64,000 bases of DNA from Plectosphaerella cucumerina. Lineage: Eukaryota > Ascomycota > Sordariomycetes > Glomerellales > Plectosphaerellaceae. Position 1 is the first letter of the stretch. The number at the start of each line of letters is the position of its first letter. Positions 33,063 through 43,955 of this stretch are shown in pieces. The stretch is from the NCBI GenBank assembly GCA_020746995.1, contig JAGPXD010000001.1, positions 4,154,001-4,218,000 of the forward strand, in the 5' to 3' direction. The position numbers and the translations under genes are program-made. A model generated the notes under the pieces. That model had not been told where the DNA came from and ran no database searches. It worked only from the letters and a program-made list of their open reading frames with translations.

Positions 33063-34079
33063 TCAGGCAGGCGCAGCAGTGGCGCGCGCGGCCAGGTTCT
33101 GGGTCTGCTGCAGCAGGTTGCCGAGCTTGAGCTGGTTGGTCAGGGTCAGACCGTCGAGGTTGGCGCCGGGAACGGCGGGGGCGTTGACGACGGGCGGAGT
33201 GACCTCAGCGGCGGGAGGGACCGAGGGCGGCGCGGAGGACTGCGCAGGCGGTGCCGCGGCGGGTGCGGACGGCGTCTCGGGGCTCGTGATCGGAAGGGCC
33301 GTCGGCGGGCCGTCAACCAGGGGAGGCGCAGACGAGGAGGGCGCGGCGGGCGGCGCAAGGGGCGGCAGGGCGTCGGCAGGAGGCGTCGAGGGAGCGGCAG
33401 GCGGCGAGGGCATGAAGAGAGCAGGCTTCGAGGCGTCGGGCGCGGGACCGTCGACGAGGGCAGGAGGCTGCGGCGGGACGACGTTGGCGGGAGGCGAGGC
33501 AGCCGGCGGGGGCAGAGCAGGCGCAGGCGGCGCAGCCGGGCACGGCTGCATGACGGTGAGAGTCTGCGTCACGGTGACGGGAGGCGGAGCGGGCTCGACG
33601 ACGGTGACGACCATGGGCGCGCCTGTCGGGACCGGAGGCGCGGCGGGAGGTGCGGCAGGGTCGACGGGAGGAGCGGCAGGAGGCGCGGCAGGGTCGACAG
33701 GAGGCGCCGGAGTGGCAGCAGGGTCGACAGGAGGAGCCGGCGGTGCGGGAGGTGCTGCTGCTGGGTCGGCGGGAGGGGCAGCAGGAGGAGCAGCGGGATT
33801 TTGGCTGAGAAGAGGTCAGTTGTCAGTACTTTGAGAAGGGCCACGAGAGACTCACACGTCGGCCTGTCCGCCAGGAGCAGTGGCGGTGACAGTCTCACGG
33901 ACGGTCTGCAGCTGGGTGACGGTGACTGCGCTGGCCTGCTGTCCGTTGAGGGCGCCGAGGATGTCGTTGACGATGTTCCTCTCCTTCACGTTGCCATAGT
34001 GGCCGCCGCGCCGCGGGAGAGTCGCGGCGTACGTGAAGGGTAAGGCGGCGACCACGATGAAGCCTAGAGATAGCCTCAT
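33063..34079 (-). CDS. Secreted proline/alanine-rich protein
   Basis: Exons 34079-33856 and 33804-33063 give 321 aa; the intron has gtgagt...ctcag ends. Residues 1-18 (MRLSLGFIVVAALPFTYA) form a signal peptide. The mature N-terminus is basic and then carries VTVTQLQTVRETVTAT, a Thr/Val-rich stretch common in fungal wall proteins. About 200 residues of Pro/Ala-rich repeats follow, of the type PPVDPAAPPAAP, with a second TVTQTLTVMQPCP element inside and only one visible cysteine. The end, LTLTNQLKLGNLLQQTQNLA, is amphipathic, and no GPI-anchor tail is seen. A cell-wall or extracellular structural role is likely from composition alone; there is no recognisable catalytic domain. The antisense and other frames are also open because of GC-rich repeats but lack protein features. 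Confidence 0.8.
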
Positions 34080-36789
34080 CGTGGGCTTTGTTGGGTATCA
34101 AAAACGGGCGATCTCTGTCAATGTCCGATGCGTATCTGTACTATGCGTATGTTCTTTTGGCGCGAAAAAGAGCGGCTCAACAGGACCAGCCGTTGAATTG
34201 TTTGTCGAAGGGTTCAACCCGTCTCAATGAGCGTTGGCGGAGAAGTTCCGGAAGGGGGGCGGGAAGGGGAAAGGATGGAAAAGGTCACGATGCGATGCGG
34301 AACTGGCGGTGCGTGGGAGGGCGCAGTACGAGTAGGCACAGGCGCATCGTCCGACAAGGGATGCCAAGCCTCTGTGCAAAAAGGTAAGGAGTGAACGGGA
34401 AAAATGGCAAGGGAATGACGACAGCGAGTGTGAAAGGATCCGATCTCGAGGAGGGTCGAGGAGGGTCGAGGAGGCTCAGTCGGCCCAGAAGAAGCGGAAC
34501 ATGGAGACGAATGGTTCGCGCCGAGATGGAAAGATGGACGGATGGGGCAGGAGGGAGCAGAAAAGATGGGACGTAGAAGAGGACGAAGCGCGCGGGAAGC
34601 CCACAAAAGGGGATCCAGATCAGAGGCAGAGGCAGACTGAAGAGGCAGAGAGAGGGACAACACGACTCGACAAAGTCGTGAGATCGATGTTGGTTTGGCC
34701 CCTGTTTCGCCCAGTACCTGGCAGGCATGGCGATCCGGCGCAGAGACCGGCAAAGTGGTACGATATTAGGCCCCCGAACGACGAGGGTCTGCGCCGTTGG
34801 AACTCACGGGGGCTGTTGGACAACTGAAGCCTCCCTTGGCTTTCTTCCTGGGCAAAGCCGGGCCCTCCCAGGGAGACGGGCCAGGCACCGCGGGCCAAGC
34901 ATACAGAAGTGGTGTAGTCGCGGGAAGGGGGGCCTGATGCCCAGGAGGGGTGCGGCTCTCGTGTGGGTTGCAAAAGGTCTGGCCCGTGTGGCCTCCTCGG
35001 CGACGGCGATGAGGAGCAGAGGAGGTGAGAGGGGGCGTGTCAAGGCGCAAGGGGGTGGCCAGAAACTCTGAGACGAGCCCCTGACAGTTCTTGTCGGAGG
35101 CGCGGGGGGTGCCACCGTTGAGCACGCCGCGCAGCGCGTGGCGGTCTTCTCCCAGCGGACCAAGAGAACTGGCGGCGGGGGCTTGTGCCTGACAAGAGCT
35201 GCACTACCGTTTAAGCATTGCGGCGCTTGTGGTGCTTCTGGTATAGTCTCGACCGAGCGTTGACGATGCAGGTCAGGCAGGGACAAGGCGGGACGGGGCA
35301 TGCGACCAGGTGCCCGGGCATGAAAAAGGAACGCCTCCTGCTTCTCTGCTCCTCAAGCCTCCTGTCACGACGAGCAAAAGCTGACAGCGCCTTTCCGCAT
35401 CCCAGACAAACGAGCGTCGGTCTGGAACTAGGCCAAGAGAAAAGCGGCCACCTTTCGTCAAGGCCCAGCGGCAGTTGAGGGGCAATATGAAATGGCCCGT
35501 GGTGACAGGCCCGGGACCCGGTTCGTTCTGTTGCGCTGGTGACGATGGCGTCGCGGCTGCCGCCCTCGGCAGGCCGTCTCCGGCGCGGCCATCCTTTCTC
35601 CCGGTGGGCGGGGACGACTGGAGGGTAGAGGCGATTCACGAATGCGAAAGAAACGGCTGCCTCGTCGTATCAAAACCGGGAGGAGCCCGCGGGTAGATGA
35701 GGTGACCGACCACTCGCGACCGGCGAGGCCACCCACGAGGCTCGGCGTTGCTCGTCCGTCCTGTCCTGTTGCTGTTTCCTGTCGCCGCTCCAGGTGGCTC
35801 GTGATGGTGATCAGATGAGACTCGGGTGTGCAAAACATGTTTGATGCCTCTTCGCACCGACCGGCGGAAGCAGGCCGACAGACAGTGACCAGGTGGTGCA
35901 GCGGCGGTGTGTGGCTCCCCCGCTTCAATCTCCGTGCGGTGGGCTGTCAGGAGCACTGCCTGCAGCGTGGTTAATTTCGCGGCGCTTCAGGTCGCGGGGG
36001 TAAAAAAGTGAGGGCATTGAGAACGAGTCGAGTCGAAGTCTGGAATCCCGACGGCACATGCCGAAAAACATGCACAGCAAAAAGGACAAACAGATACGAT
36101 ATGATCGACGGGCAGCGGGGAGAGGCAGCATTGGGAGGAGTGGTATTTGTCTGAAGGAGGAATCGAAGATCAAGTGTCGATGAAACGGCGTGACAGAGAA
36201 AATCGGCTGATTGTCCAAGCGCCCCCGTCGCAGGTCCATCGTGCCTGCCCTGGCTTGCCCTGGCGTGGCCCCTGACGGTACATCTCCCGCTTCCAGGTGC
36301 CGGCAGGTGCGACCCAGGTCTCGAATACTCCGGGCCAATCACGGCGCGTGCGCACTCGGCCGGCCCTCGGACTGCCAAGATGTCCGACCCGAAGCGCCTT
36401 TTTCGCTGGGCGACATGCAAAGCAGTACAACCGATCGCCCTAGCCCGGAAGCAGCCCAGAATATCGATGACGACAGTGAAGACTCGCGACTCGCATCGAG
36501 GTTGCGCGCCGTCGTCCAGACTACCAACGTACTTCACGTGGCTCAGCCCGCACACCAGAAATCTCACATGCGAGTGCGAGGATCGATGATGACTTGTTTT
36601 CTCCGACCTGTCAGCAAGTGATTTCAACATCGATGATATCAGGCCTGTCAGCGCCGAGCATCCCGTGGATTCCATCGCATACTTATATCGGTACCTCGAA
36701 TCGAAGGGTCTTTCTCTTTTGAAGCCTCCACCAGCATTTTGTGAAGAAACCAACCACAATCCGATCTCACCAGTACACACGTCTTCATC
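34080..36789. other. 2.7-kb divergent intergenic region
   Basis: Upstream of the Pro/Ala-rich gene (minus) and the DUF1295 gene (plus). 34200-34750 is pyrimidine-rich on the minus strand, as expected for its leader. Tandem gaggagggtc units occur at about 34448-34473. The remaining open frames are short and not protein-like. A TATA-like ttatat lies near 36682, upstream of the next gene. Confidence 0.5.
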
Positions 36790-37940
36790 ATGGCGCCCAC
36801 CCGCGTCCTCGACGACTACTATCTGGCCATAACGGCCCTCATCACCGTCGCCTACCAGCTCTTCTTCTTCGCCATCGCCTTTTCCTTCAAGTTCGACAAG
36901 TTGACCGGTAAACTTCCTCTCCTCATCTCCCTCGACTCCCAGCTAACCCCCCAGACTTCGCCGGCGGCACAAACTTCGTCGTCTTGGCCATCATCACCCT
37001 CGCTATGAGCGGCTACCACCATGCTCGTCAAGTCGTTGCCTCCATCTTCATCATGCTCTGGGGCGCCCGCCTCTCGGCCTTCCTGCTCTTCCGCATCCTC
37101 AAGACCGGCAAGGATGACCGTTTCGACGACAAGCGTGACAAATTCTTCCCCTTCCTCGGCTTCTGGATCTTCCAGATGGTGTGGGTCTGGACTGTCTCGC
37201 TGCCCGTCACCCTAATCAACTCGCCCGCCGTCACCGCCTACCCCCAGCACTCCTTTGGCACGGGGCGTGACATCGTCGGCATCATCTTCTTCGCCGTCGG
37301 CTTCATTATGGAAAGCGTCAGTGACGTACAGAAGTTCCGTTTCCGTCAGGCTCATCCTGAGCGCGAGGCCATTTGCGACAAGGGCTTCTTTTACGTCTCA
37401 AGACACCCCAACTACTTTGGGGAGATTATCATCCAGTTCGGTAAGATCATGTCCTTGCACCACTAAATCCTCCACGTCTAACACCATCCAGGAATCTACA
37501 TGATCGCCGTGTCTTCGGCTGCCGACGGCTACGTGGGCGGAGGAGCTTACAAGGCCCTCTACGCTTCCATCGTCGGCCCTTTCTTCCTGACCATTCTGCT
37601 CATGTTCGTGTCCGGACTTACCCTCCAAGAACGTCCCGGCGCCAAAAAGCGGTACGAAAAGGGTCAGAACTGGGAGGGCTACAGCCGCTACCTCCGCCGG
37701 ACAAGCATTCTCATCCCCTTCCCCCCGCAGCTGTACGAGCCGCTGCCAACCTTCATCAAGCGGACGCTCTTCCTCGAGTTCCCCATTTATGTCTTCGATC
37801 CGGCCAAGCACGCCGATAGCGAAGCGTCTGCCGGTCACGAGGGCGGTGGCTCAGAGGCTGCGGCCGAGGAGGGCCGTGGGAAGCCGAGACAGGGCGGTCG
37901 AGAGACGTCCGAGGATCAGCTGGTCGGCCAGCGGTCGTGA
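36790..37940 (+). CDS. DUF1295 / steroid 5-alpha-reductase-like membrane protein
   Basis: Exons 36790-36907, 36955-37440 and 37492-37940 give 350 aa with canonical introns. At least six hydrophobic segments are visible, among them ITVAYQLFFFAIAF, FVVLAIITLAM and WTVSLPVTLINS. The C-terminal family signature appears as CDKGFFYVSRHPNYFGEI and later EGYSRYLRRTSILIPFPP, typical of DUF1295 proteins that resemble the NADPH-binding end of sterol and steroid reductases. The fold implies reduction of a lipid double bond in the endoplasmic reticulum, but the substrate is unknown. The C-terminal 45 residues are polar (Gly, Glu, Ser, Arg) and probably cytosolic. The start follows catcATGgcg, a good context. 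Confidence 0.9.
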
Positions 37941-38168
37941 GCCCGATTGGCGGGAGGAGGTTGACATAGCATGAACAATTAACCTAATGAATTGATGATT
38001 ACACATGTCCAAGAACGATACCTGTTCACCGCCAGCCATTCCCCGCCGCGATATCATTTTGCGGCACGGGTGCTTATCGCCAACACCGCATTTTAGCCCC
38101 TTACCTACGTTCGTCACGCCCGCGAGACCGGGTGGTTGAACCCCTATTCCGTCATGGCTCCTGCTCCC

Positions 38169-38951
38169 TCATCCACCGAGCTCACAGGCCCCATGAAGGG
38201 CGCCCCCGGCCCTATCTGCGTCAGTCACGGGCTCGCCGCTGCCACGGAGGTCGGTGGGCTGGTCCAGCATCTCCTGCATACTGCCATAGTCGGTCGACAC
38301 GGTCGACTCCTCCGAGTGCGTCTCGGAGCCCTCGGGAATGGGCACCATGGCGGACTTCGTCCAGATGTGGACGGCCTTTGACCAGTCGAGGCCCTCAATG
38401 CACCCGCCCTTGACGGAGACGACGTTTTTGCTCTGAGCGATCAGTATGCATACAATGGGGGGTGAGGTGTGATGAGCGAACCGGCGTGGTGTGCATAAGG
38501 CGAGTGCCGCACTTTTTGCAAAAGTAGCTGAACAAGTCAGAAGTGCTGCGGTGTCAGGTTGAATAGGAGTATCTACTCACCAGTACAGAGTGTGTCCTGA
38601 AGCCGTCGGCCGTCTATCCGTAACAGGTCAGTCCTATCCCGCAGAGGAAACTTCTCGCTCATCTCACCACCCGCCACAACATCCACCGCTCCCCTGCCTC
38701 CTGATTCACCATGGTCAGTTCACTCACGCGTATACGTTCAGCAGCTCGACATCGGGGAGCTGGAATCGGGGGAAGATGGCGCTCGTGCCAAAGGCGGAGC
38801 TCGTCTGGCGGCGGCAAGACGAGCAGTGGCAGATGTAGAGGGCTAGCGGCGCGGGTAGGGGCGTCTTGAAGACGACGCTTCCGCACTGGCACCGGGCTTC
38901 CATGGCGGCTTGGAGTGACTCGATGCTCTGAGGGTTCGATGATGGACTCAA
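38169..38951 (-). CDS. GFA/CENP-V family zinc protein
   Basis: Exons 38951-38728, 38613-38582, 38528-38482 and 38432-38169 give 188 aa, with GT-AG introns at each join. Zinc ligands of the GFA family are present: CQC near the N-terminus, CHCSSC, and CKKC split off into the third exon. Family members bind zinc and include glutathione-dependent formaldehyde-activating enzymes. Fungal paralogues are numerous and mostly uncharacterised, so the substrate is open. The motif HCSSCRRQTSSAFGTSAIFP is characteristic. The acidic C-terminal tail after PIPEGSE is likely disordered. An alternative start at 38903 (MEARCQCGS) would remove 16 residues. A tag/agag choice at 38434 could shift the last acceptor by one residue. 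Confidence 0.88.
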
Positions 38952-40589
38952 TGCATCAGCTCAACGGTGCGAAAGCTCATCCAGCGCCCAGAGGAGGAAG
39001 GAGGTAAAGGTACAAGTAAGATGACGTCAGGTCCGCGTCTGCAACCAACAAAGATGAGAAAGTTGAAGAACACAGTCGTCCCGAGGGCCAAGACTCGAGA
39101 TATAAAAGAGATGGAGGTTTCAGCACAGAGTCATACTTGAGCTTTTCCACTGAGATGATAAGAGGGAAGGGATGGATGGGGTTGAGGTTGCAAGGGGGCC
39201 GGGCCACCTGTGACTGTGCTAACCCCTCCACCCGGCATCTGGTAGTGTGACACAGGCTTCGTGGTCAGGGCGTGTTAGTGCTGTTCCCTCAGGCGGGGGC
39301 GCCGCAAATGGACCCGTGGACGTCGGGGAGGAAGCAGCGGTACAGCAAGCAACTCCTTCCTCCCATGGTCAGCCGTCGGGTGCATGTGAAGGCAGGCACA
39401 GTCCAGAACGCCTTCCGCCGCTTGCTCCTCATGTTCCTCTGCACATCCGACCCGCCACAACTCCCCCATCCGCGTGCACCACCTTCGTCTTGCCCAGTCT
39501 TAATCCCCGGAAAGCAGCGGCCACACCTCACGCCGCACCACCACAGGGCTGCTCGGCCGATCGCGACATTCCCCCACGCGACAGGGCTCGGGCGCCGTGA
39601 GTCACCCGCCGAGGCGGGGCCGGCATCGGGTCCATCCCTCCCTCTCACAGCTCTCTCTGCCTGTACCAGCACACACCGCCGCGCCGTTGACGCCGCCATG
39701 CCACCTGTGGTCATGGTCCCTTCACCGGCACGAAACCGTTATTGACAAGTACGCGCCCTGCACTGCTTGACGGGAGCATGACGTTCCGTTTTGCAGTTGA
39801 GGCCCGGCACGCCCCGGACGAGATCGCCCCGAGCCCTTGAGCGAGCCGAGTCGGATCAGCCAGCGTGCGCCGAGAGACGCGATGCTGGCTGGTCCGAGGC
39901 TCGGGAACATGACGCCAAGTCACATGCGTCAAGGCCACACATCTCAAGAAGACGACACTTCCTCAGGAGGATTGACATTTTTCAGGACCCCCGTGACGTA
40001 GCCAGCGGGCTGGTACGCTAGCCATCGACTTCAGCTTCAGAAGCAGATTGTTGCTCCATCTGTATGCGTATCTGAACTTGGCTAGGAACTGGTAGGTGGG
40101 TTCTCGTCCCCGATGTCCAGCTGAATGACCTTGTTCTTCCTGGTTAGAACCATGCTTTGCTTCCAATCATGGCAAAGAACGGTCCTGACCGGGCATGAAG
40201 AATCAGATCATTCAGCTGGACACCGGGGACGAGAGGCAATCTCCTAGCTCCTGGCTATGCGTTTCTGCCCTTCACCGGGCAAGCATCATTTTTCTCATGG
40301 GTCGCAGTTCCATCGACGTGCTGGCGTTACATATTATGGTGGAGTTGCAGGATAATGCTCCAGGAGCTTTACCCGTACTTATTATCCATCGGCAGCTTCT
40401 TCCTGCACGCCGAGAAATAGGCTCCTGGGCGACAAGCTAATTGAGCGTCCAGGTACGTATGCACCGTAAGCGAAGATGAGGGGTCAATTGCTAAAATGTC
40501 AACATAGGTTCTCATCACGTCACTCTCTTCGCATCTTCGCCAGAACCTCACCTCCGACTCTAGATCAGCCCATTGACCTCCCATCCACC
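38952..40589. other. Divergent intergenic region with an inverted repeat
   Basis: Upstream of the GFA gene (minus) and the TenA-like gene (plus). Apart from the inverted repeat listed separately, no gene or RNA was seen. Confidence 0.5.
40102..40234. repeat. Inverted repeat with 28-bp arms
   Basis: Arm A (40102-40129) and arm B (40207-40234) are reverse complements at 26 of 28 positions, separated by 77 bp; weaker pairing continues about 10 bp into the spacer. Read outward from the spacer, each arm is open and codes a similar peptide: IQLDIGDE from the minus strand in arm A and IQLDTGDE from the plus strand in arm B. Each sits downstream of an ATG. The differences fall partly at third codon positions. 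This looks like an inverted duplication of a small coding segment, or the ends of a foldback element. No flanking target duplication was identified. Confidence 0.75.
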
Positions 40590-41381
40590 ATGCCGTCCTT
40601 CACCTCGTCCCTCCTCACCTCGGACACCACGGCGTACACCCACGCCACGACCTCCCCCTTTCTCACCTCAGCCGCCCGCGGAACTACCTCCAAGGCGCTC
40701 CTCGGCCGCTGGCTGGCCAACGACCGTCTCTACATCCATGCCTACATCGCCGGCACCGGCCGCCTCCTCCCGCTCCTGACCCTCCCGCCGGCCGCTCCCT
40801 CCGATGGTTCCGCCCCGCGCGACACCTCAACCCGCCTACTTGATTGGATCGTGGCGGCTCTCGTCAACGTTCGTCGTGAGGAAGGGTTCTTCCTCGAAAC
40901 AGCCCATCGATACGGCCTCGACGTCAACCTCCCCGGCGCCGCTGCCTTGCACTCGTCCTCCACGGCCGCCGAGTTTGCAGCCGCTAAGCTGGAGGGCCTG
41001 CGCAGGTGGGAGGCGCTCTTCGGCTCCATCGCCGCCGGACCCGAGGGTCAGCCGCTGCCGTGGCTCGAGGGAGCTGTGATCTTTTGGGGAACCGAGGTTT
41101 GCTACCTCGATGCCTGGACTGGCGTCAAAAACGCGCTTGACCCGGCGGGAGATGCGGCCAAGGATGCAGACGGCGGTGCTCTGCGCGCTGAGTTCATCAA
41201 CAACTGGACCACCGATGAGTTCCGGCGGTTCGTGGATGATCTCCGCGACATCATCGATGATGCGGTCGAGGAGGAGGTGAGGCTTCACGGGGAAGACATC
41301 CGGGCTGTGTTCTACGAGAGAGCACTGGAGCAGTGGAAGAAGGTACTGGCTGCAGAAGAGACATTCTGGCCGGCAGAGTGA
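40590..41381 (+). CDS. TenA/THI-4-like protein
   Basis: This is an intronless frame of 263 aa with the all-helical heme-oxygenase-like fold expected of TenA proteins. Recognisable pieces are FLTSAARGTTSKALLGRWLANDRLYIHAYI at the N-terminus, LPWLEGAVIFWGTEVCYLDAW in the middle and NNWTTDEFRRFVDDL near the end. TenA-type proteins salvage pyrimidine breakdown products of thiamine; many fungal members of this stand-alone group are untested. The WGTEVCYLDAW element holds the acidic and cysteine residues that line the pocket in related proteins. An in-frame ATG at 40476 would add 38 residues rich in Arg and Ser that might act as a targeting peptide. The start at 40590 has context ccaccATGc and fits family length. 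Confidence 0.85.
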   Translation: MPSFTSSLLTSDTTAYTHATTSPFLTSAARGTTSKALLGRWLANDRLYIHAYIAGTGRLLPLLTLPPAAPSDGSAPRDTSTRLLDWIVAALVNVRREEGFFLETAHRYGLDVNLPGAAALHSSSTAAEFAAAKLEGLRRWEALFGSIAAGPEGQPLPWLEGAVIFWGTEVCYLDAWTGVKNALDPAGDAAKDADGGALRAEFINNWTTDEFRRFVDDLRDIIDDAVEEEVRLHGEDIRAVFYERALEQWKKVLAAEETFWPAE

Positions 41382-41441
41382 TGGATGATAGATCTCTTGA
41401 GCTGTCAAGCAAATGTGTCTACAGTGTAAACCCGCGCCCCC

Positions 41442-42860
41442 CTATTCCATGCACCAAGCCTCGAATCGCCGCGCTGCCTCCATGACAGGCACATCCACGG
41501 CTCTGGAGAAGACGTCTGCCGCACCCACGACGAATGGTCCCATAATGACCATGCCAAACACCCACACAAGCAGCTGTTGCAACGGTGAGCCTGTCCCGAT
41601 AATACCCTTGAGTCCCGCGCCCACCACAGCTGCCACCTGGGCCTTAGCCGCCACGGCGGAGCGCCCGACAATGAGCCCCTGCATCAATCCGAGCAATGGC
41701 CCGTGAACGAGAAAGAGGGCGTAGCTGATGCGGCCGAGATACTGACACGCTGGGTTCTCGAGGGCCTTCTGCAGCGCGTCGAGCCGAGTGACCGCCCACA
41801 CCAGCCCCAGCGCTGCGATGCCGGACCAGAAGCGTTGCGGTCCCTGAGCGTCGTTGGCCATGCTGGAGGGGGTGAGACGGTAGAAAAGTCGAATGCCCGG
41901 GGTGCGCTCTGCGTTTTGGCTCGGCCAACTCGCGATGAAGCAGAAGAGAAGGATGAGCATGGCATTGCCAGCGAGCTTCAGGCCGCCGACTCGATCTCCG
42001 GCCAACGGTATGCCGCTGGTGTTCCTTGCCGCTGCCTCCTCGTCTTCCAACTTGCCAGCGCCCATCTTATGCGGCTCCTGACGGTGAAGCACGGCATCTG
42101 CAATCAGACTGCCGCCGAGGAACTCGAACGCCACCCACCGCCCGCAGCAGAGGCAGTACACGGCCAGAAGTCCCAGTGCTGCCCTGCGGACGACCCGACG
42201 GAGGGGCGCTAGGACCATGACGACCATGAGCAGGAACATCGAATGTGCGAACGTGACGGGCACAGCCCATAGGTGCACATCGTAGGTCGGGCGCGTGTCC
42301 AGGTCCCAGGACCAGGGCCAGGTGATGTCGCGGAACAGGGCCTGCCACCAGTCCTCGATCTGCATGGCGAGACTCGGCATGGGTTCGTAGATCATGCCGA
42401 GGTAGCTGCACACGAGGACGAAGAATGTTGAGGCGACGCAGGGCCCGAACAGTCGGATGGGCCTGTGGAAGGCTGAAGAGGCTAGATGGGCGTGACATCT
42501 CTCGAGGTCGCCGGCTTGGATGGCCTTGAGTGGCTTGTAAGCCAGGACGAAGCCGGAGATGACGAAGAGGAGGTGAGCCATTGGCCTTCCGGCATAGATG
42601 AGGCGGATGAAAGGAAGCTGGAGGAAGGATGAGGATGAGCCCCTGTTCATGCCGAAAGCCGGGGTGAAGTAGTCGTGGTTATCTTCGGTGTAACTGCTGA
42701 CGGCAAAGATGAGGGCGGCCAGGCCTCGCAGGCCGTCGAGGTAGGATGTCCTGTGTAGGCGGACCGGGCGTTGATCGGCCCAGAGGGAGTCTTTGGCCAT
42801 GGCGACGCTGCCGGTTACGAAGGCCGGGGCCGCGTTTGGCCATTTGAAGGCGATTGCCAT
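41442..42860 (-). CDS. Acyltransferase-3 family membrane protein
   Basis: This is an intronless frame of 472 aa. Near residue 40 it has YLDGLRGLAALIFAVSS, the opening of acyltransferase-3 (OafA/NodX-like) proteins, and then LLFVISGFVLAYKPL. About ten hydrophobic helices follow, including LLMVVMVLAPL, AMLILLFCFIASW and LGRISYALFLVHGPLLGL, the last matching the conserved final-third helix of the family. These enzymes transfer acyl groups from acyl-CoA across or within a membrane to sugars, lipids or secondary metabolites. Fungal members are common near biosynthetic clusters, but no cluster is present here. The usual catalytic His after the first helix is replaced by a region SSYTEDNHDYF in which the His is shifted. 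The 3' end lies 60 bp from the TenA-like gene, in convergent orientation. Confidence 0.88.
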   Translation of the reverse strand: MAIAFKWPNAAPAFVTGSVAMAKDSLWADQRPVRLHRTSYLDGLRGLAALIFAVSSYTEDNHDYFTPAFGMNRGSSSSFLQLPFIRLIYAGRPMAHLLFVISGFVLAYKPLKAIQAGDLERCHAHLASSAFHRPIRLFGPCVASTFFVLVCSYLGMIYEPMPSLAMQIEDWWQALFRDITWPWSWDLDTRPTYDVHLWAVPVTFAHSMFLLMVVMVLAPLRRVVRRAALGLLAVYCLCCGRWVAFEFLGGSLIADAVLHRQEPHKMGAGKLEDEEAAARNTSGIPLAGDRVGGLKLAGNAMLILLFCFIASWPSQNAERTPGIRLFYRLTPSSMANDAQGPQRFWSGIAALGLVWAVTRLDALQKALENPACQYLGRISYALFLVHGPLLGLMQGLIVGRSAVAAKAQVAAVVGAGLKGIIGTGSPLQQLLVWVFGMVIMGPFVVGAADVFSRAVDVPVMEAARRFEAWCME

Positions 42861-43955
42861 GGGTGATCCGGTAGCGAGGTGTGATCTTGTTAGTTCGAAA
42901 GCCTGGGGACATCCGAGTTGACCCTCGAGGTTGAAGGCCGTCCTGGGCCGTGTGATGTGCCTGAGGGTTGGAGGCTGAGTGGGCAGGCCAAGGAAAGGAG
43001 AGATCCAGGCCGAGTCGTGGAGCTGAGGATGCTAACAGGCAAGCAGTAGATGAAGTTGAATGAATGGAGATGACAAGAATGGGATTGAACTTCACAAAAA
43101 GGCAGGAAAGATGAGACGACAGGAGCGTCCGCCCGATACGACGCGTCGTACCTTCCAAGGTACCTACCTGCCTCGGCCGGGAGAGGCGCCAACCGTTTGA
43201 CCAGCTCGATGGCCACAATCCCGAGAATCCGGGCAACACACGTTTCAAGCAGATAGGCAGTCCACAAGTAACTCCCAAACTCCTTGGAGACAAGCCGATT
43301 CCACAAGCTTTCCTTCTCTGTCTGTTCGATCACTTCGAGCCCTACCCGAGTGCTGCTCGGCAACACCCAGGAGCAACCTGGGGAAGCCTGAGGGTCGAGG
43401 GATCGAAACCTGTGAAAGGGGAGTGATCGACACCCGTGTTGGCGGGGCACGGACGCGCAAGGCCCCTGAGCGGCGCAGGGGGACGGGCGGCATGTCTCGT
43501 GTTTGCTTCTCGAGGCGGGGATCATCAGGCCACTTGACAGGGGACGTCACTCACCAGCACGGTGTACAAGTATCACCAGGAGACTCGGCATCCGTCTCTC
43601 AGCCGTCGGCGGACCTGTATCTGTAATCTCTCAATCTCTTGCAATTGGGACCCTCCAAGAGCCGTCAGAACCTAAAAGCGGCTGGCTTCCCCAGCTGAGC
43701 TGCAAGTCAACCTCGCGACCCCTCGTCTTTCTCGGTAGTCCGGCACAGCACGCGCAAGCACTTTCCCCATCAACACCATCACCCAGCTGCCAAATACGAG
43801 CGGGTGGACTTCTTCCAGGCACCGACATGTCTGAGAATGACTACTCTCTCCGTCAATTGCTTCCAGTGTACAGTTCAAACGGAAAATTCGAGCTCAAATC
43901 CACCTGCCACCTCGACGGGTACAAACGCCAGCGCCAACCGATGCAATGCTGAACT
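42861..43955. other. Intergenic, no gene seen
   Basis: Promoter side of the acyltransferase gene and 3' flank of the next minus-strand gene. Open frames are short and Ser/Arg-rich. Confidence 0.5.

Noticed and set aside
34214..34753. Pro/Leu-rich minus-strand frames upstream of the Pro/Ala-rich gene
   Set aside because: They lie in the pyrimidine-rich leader of that gene and have no domain or exon structure.
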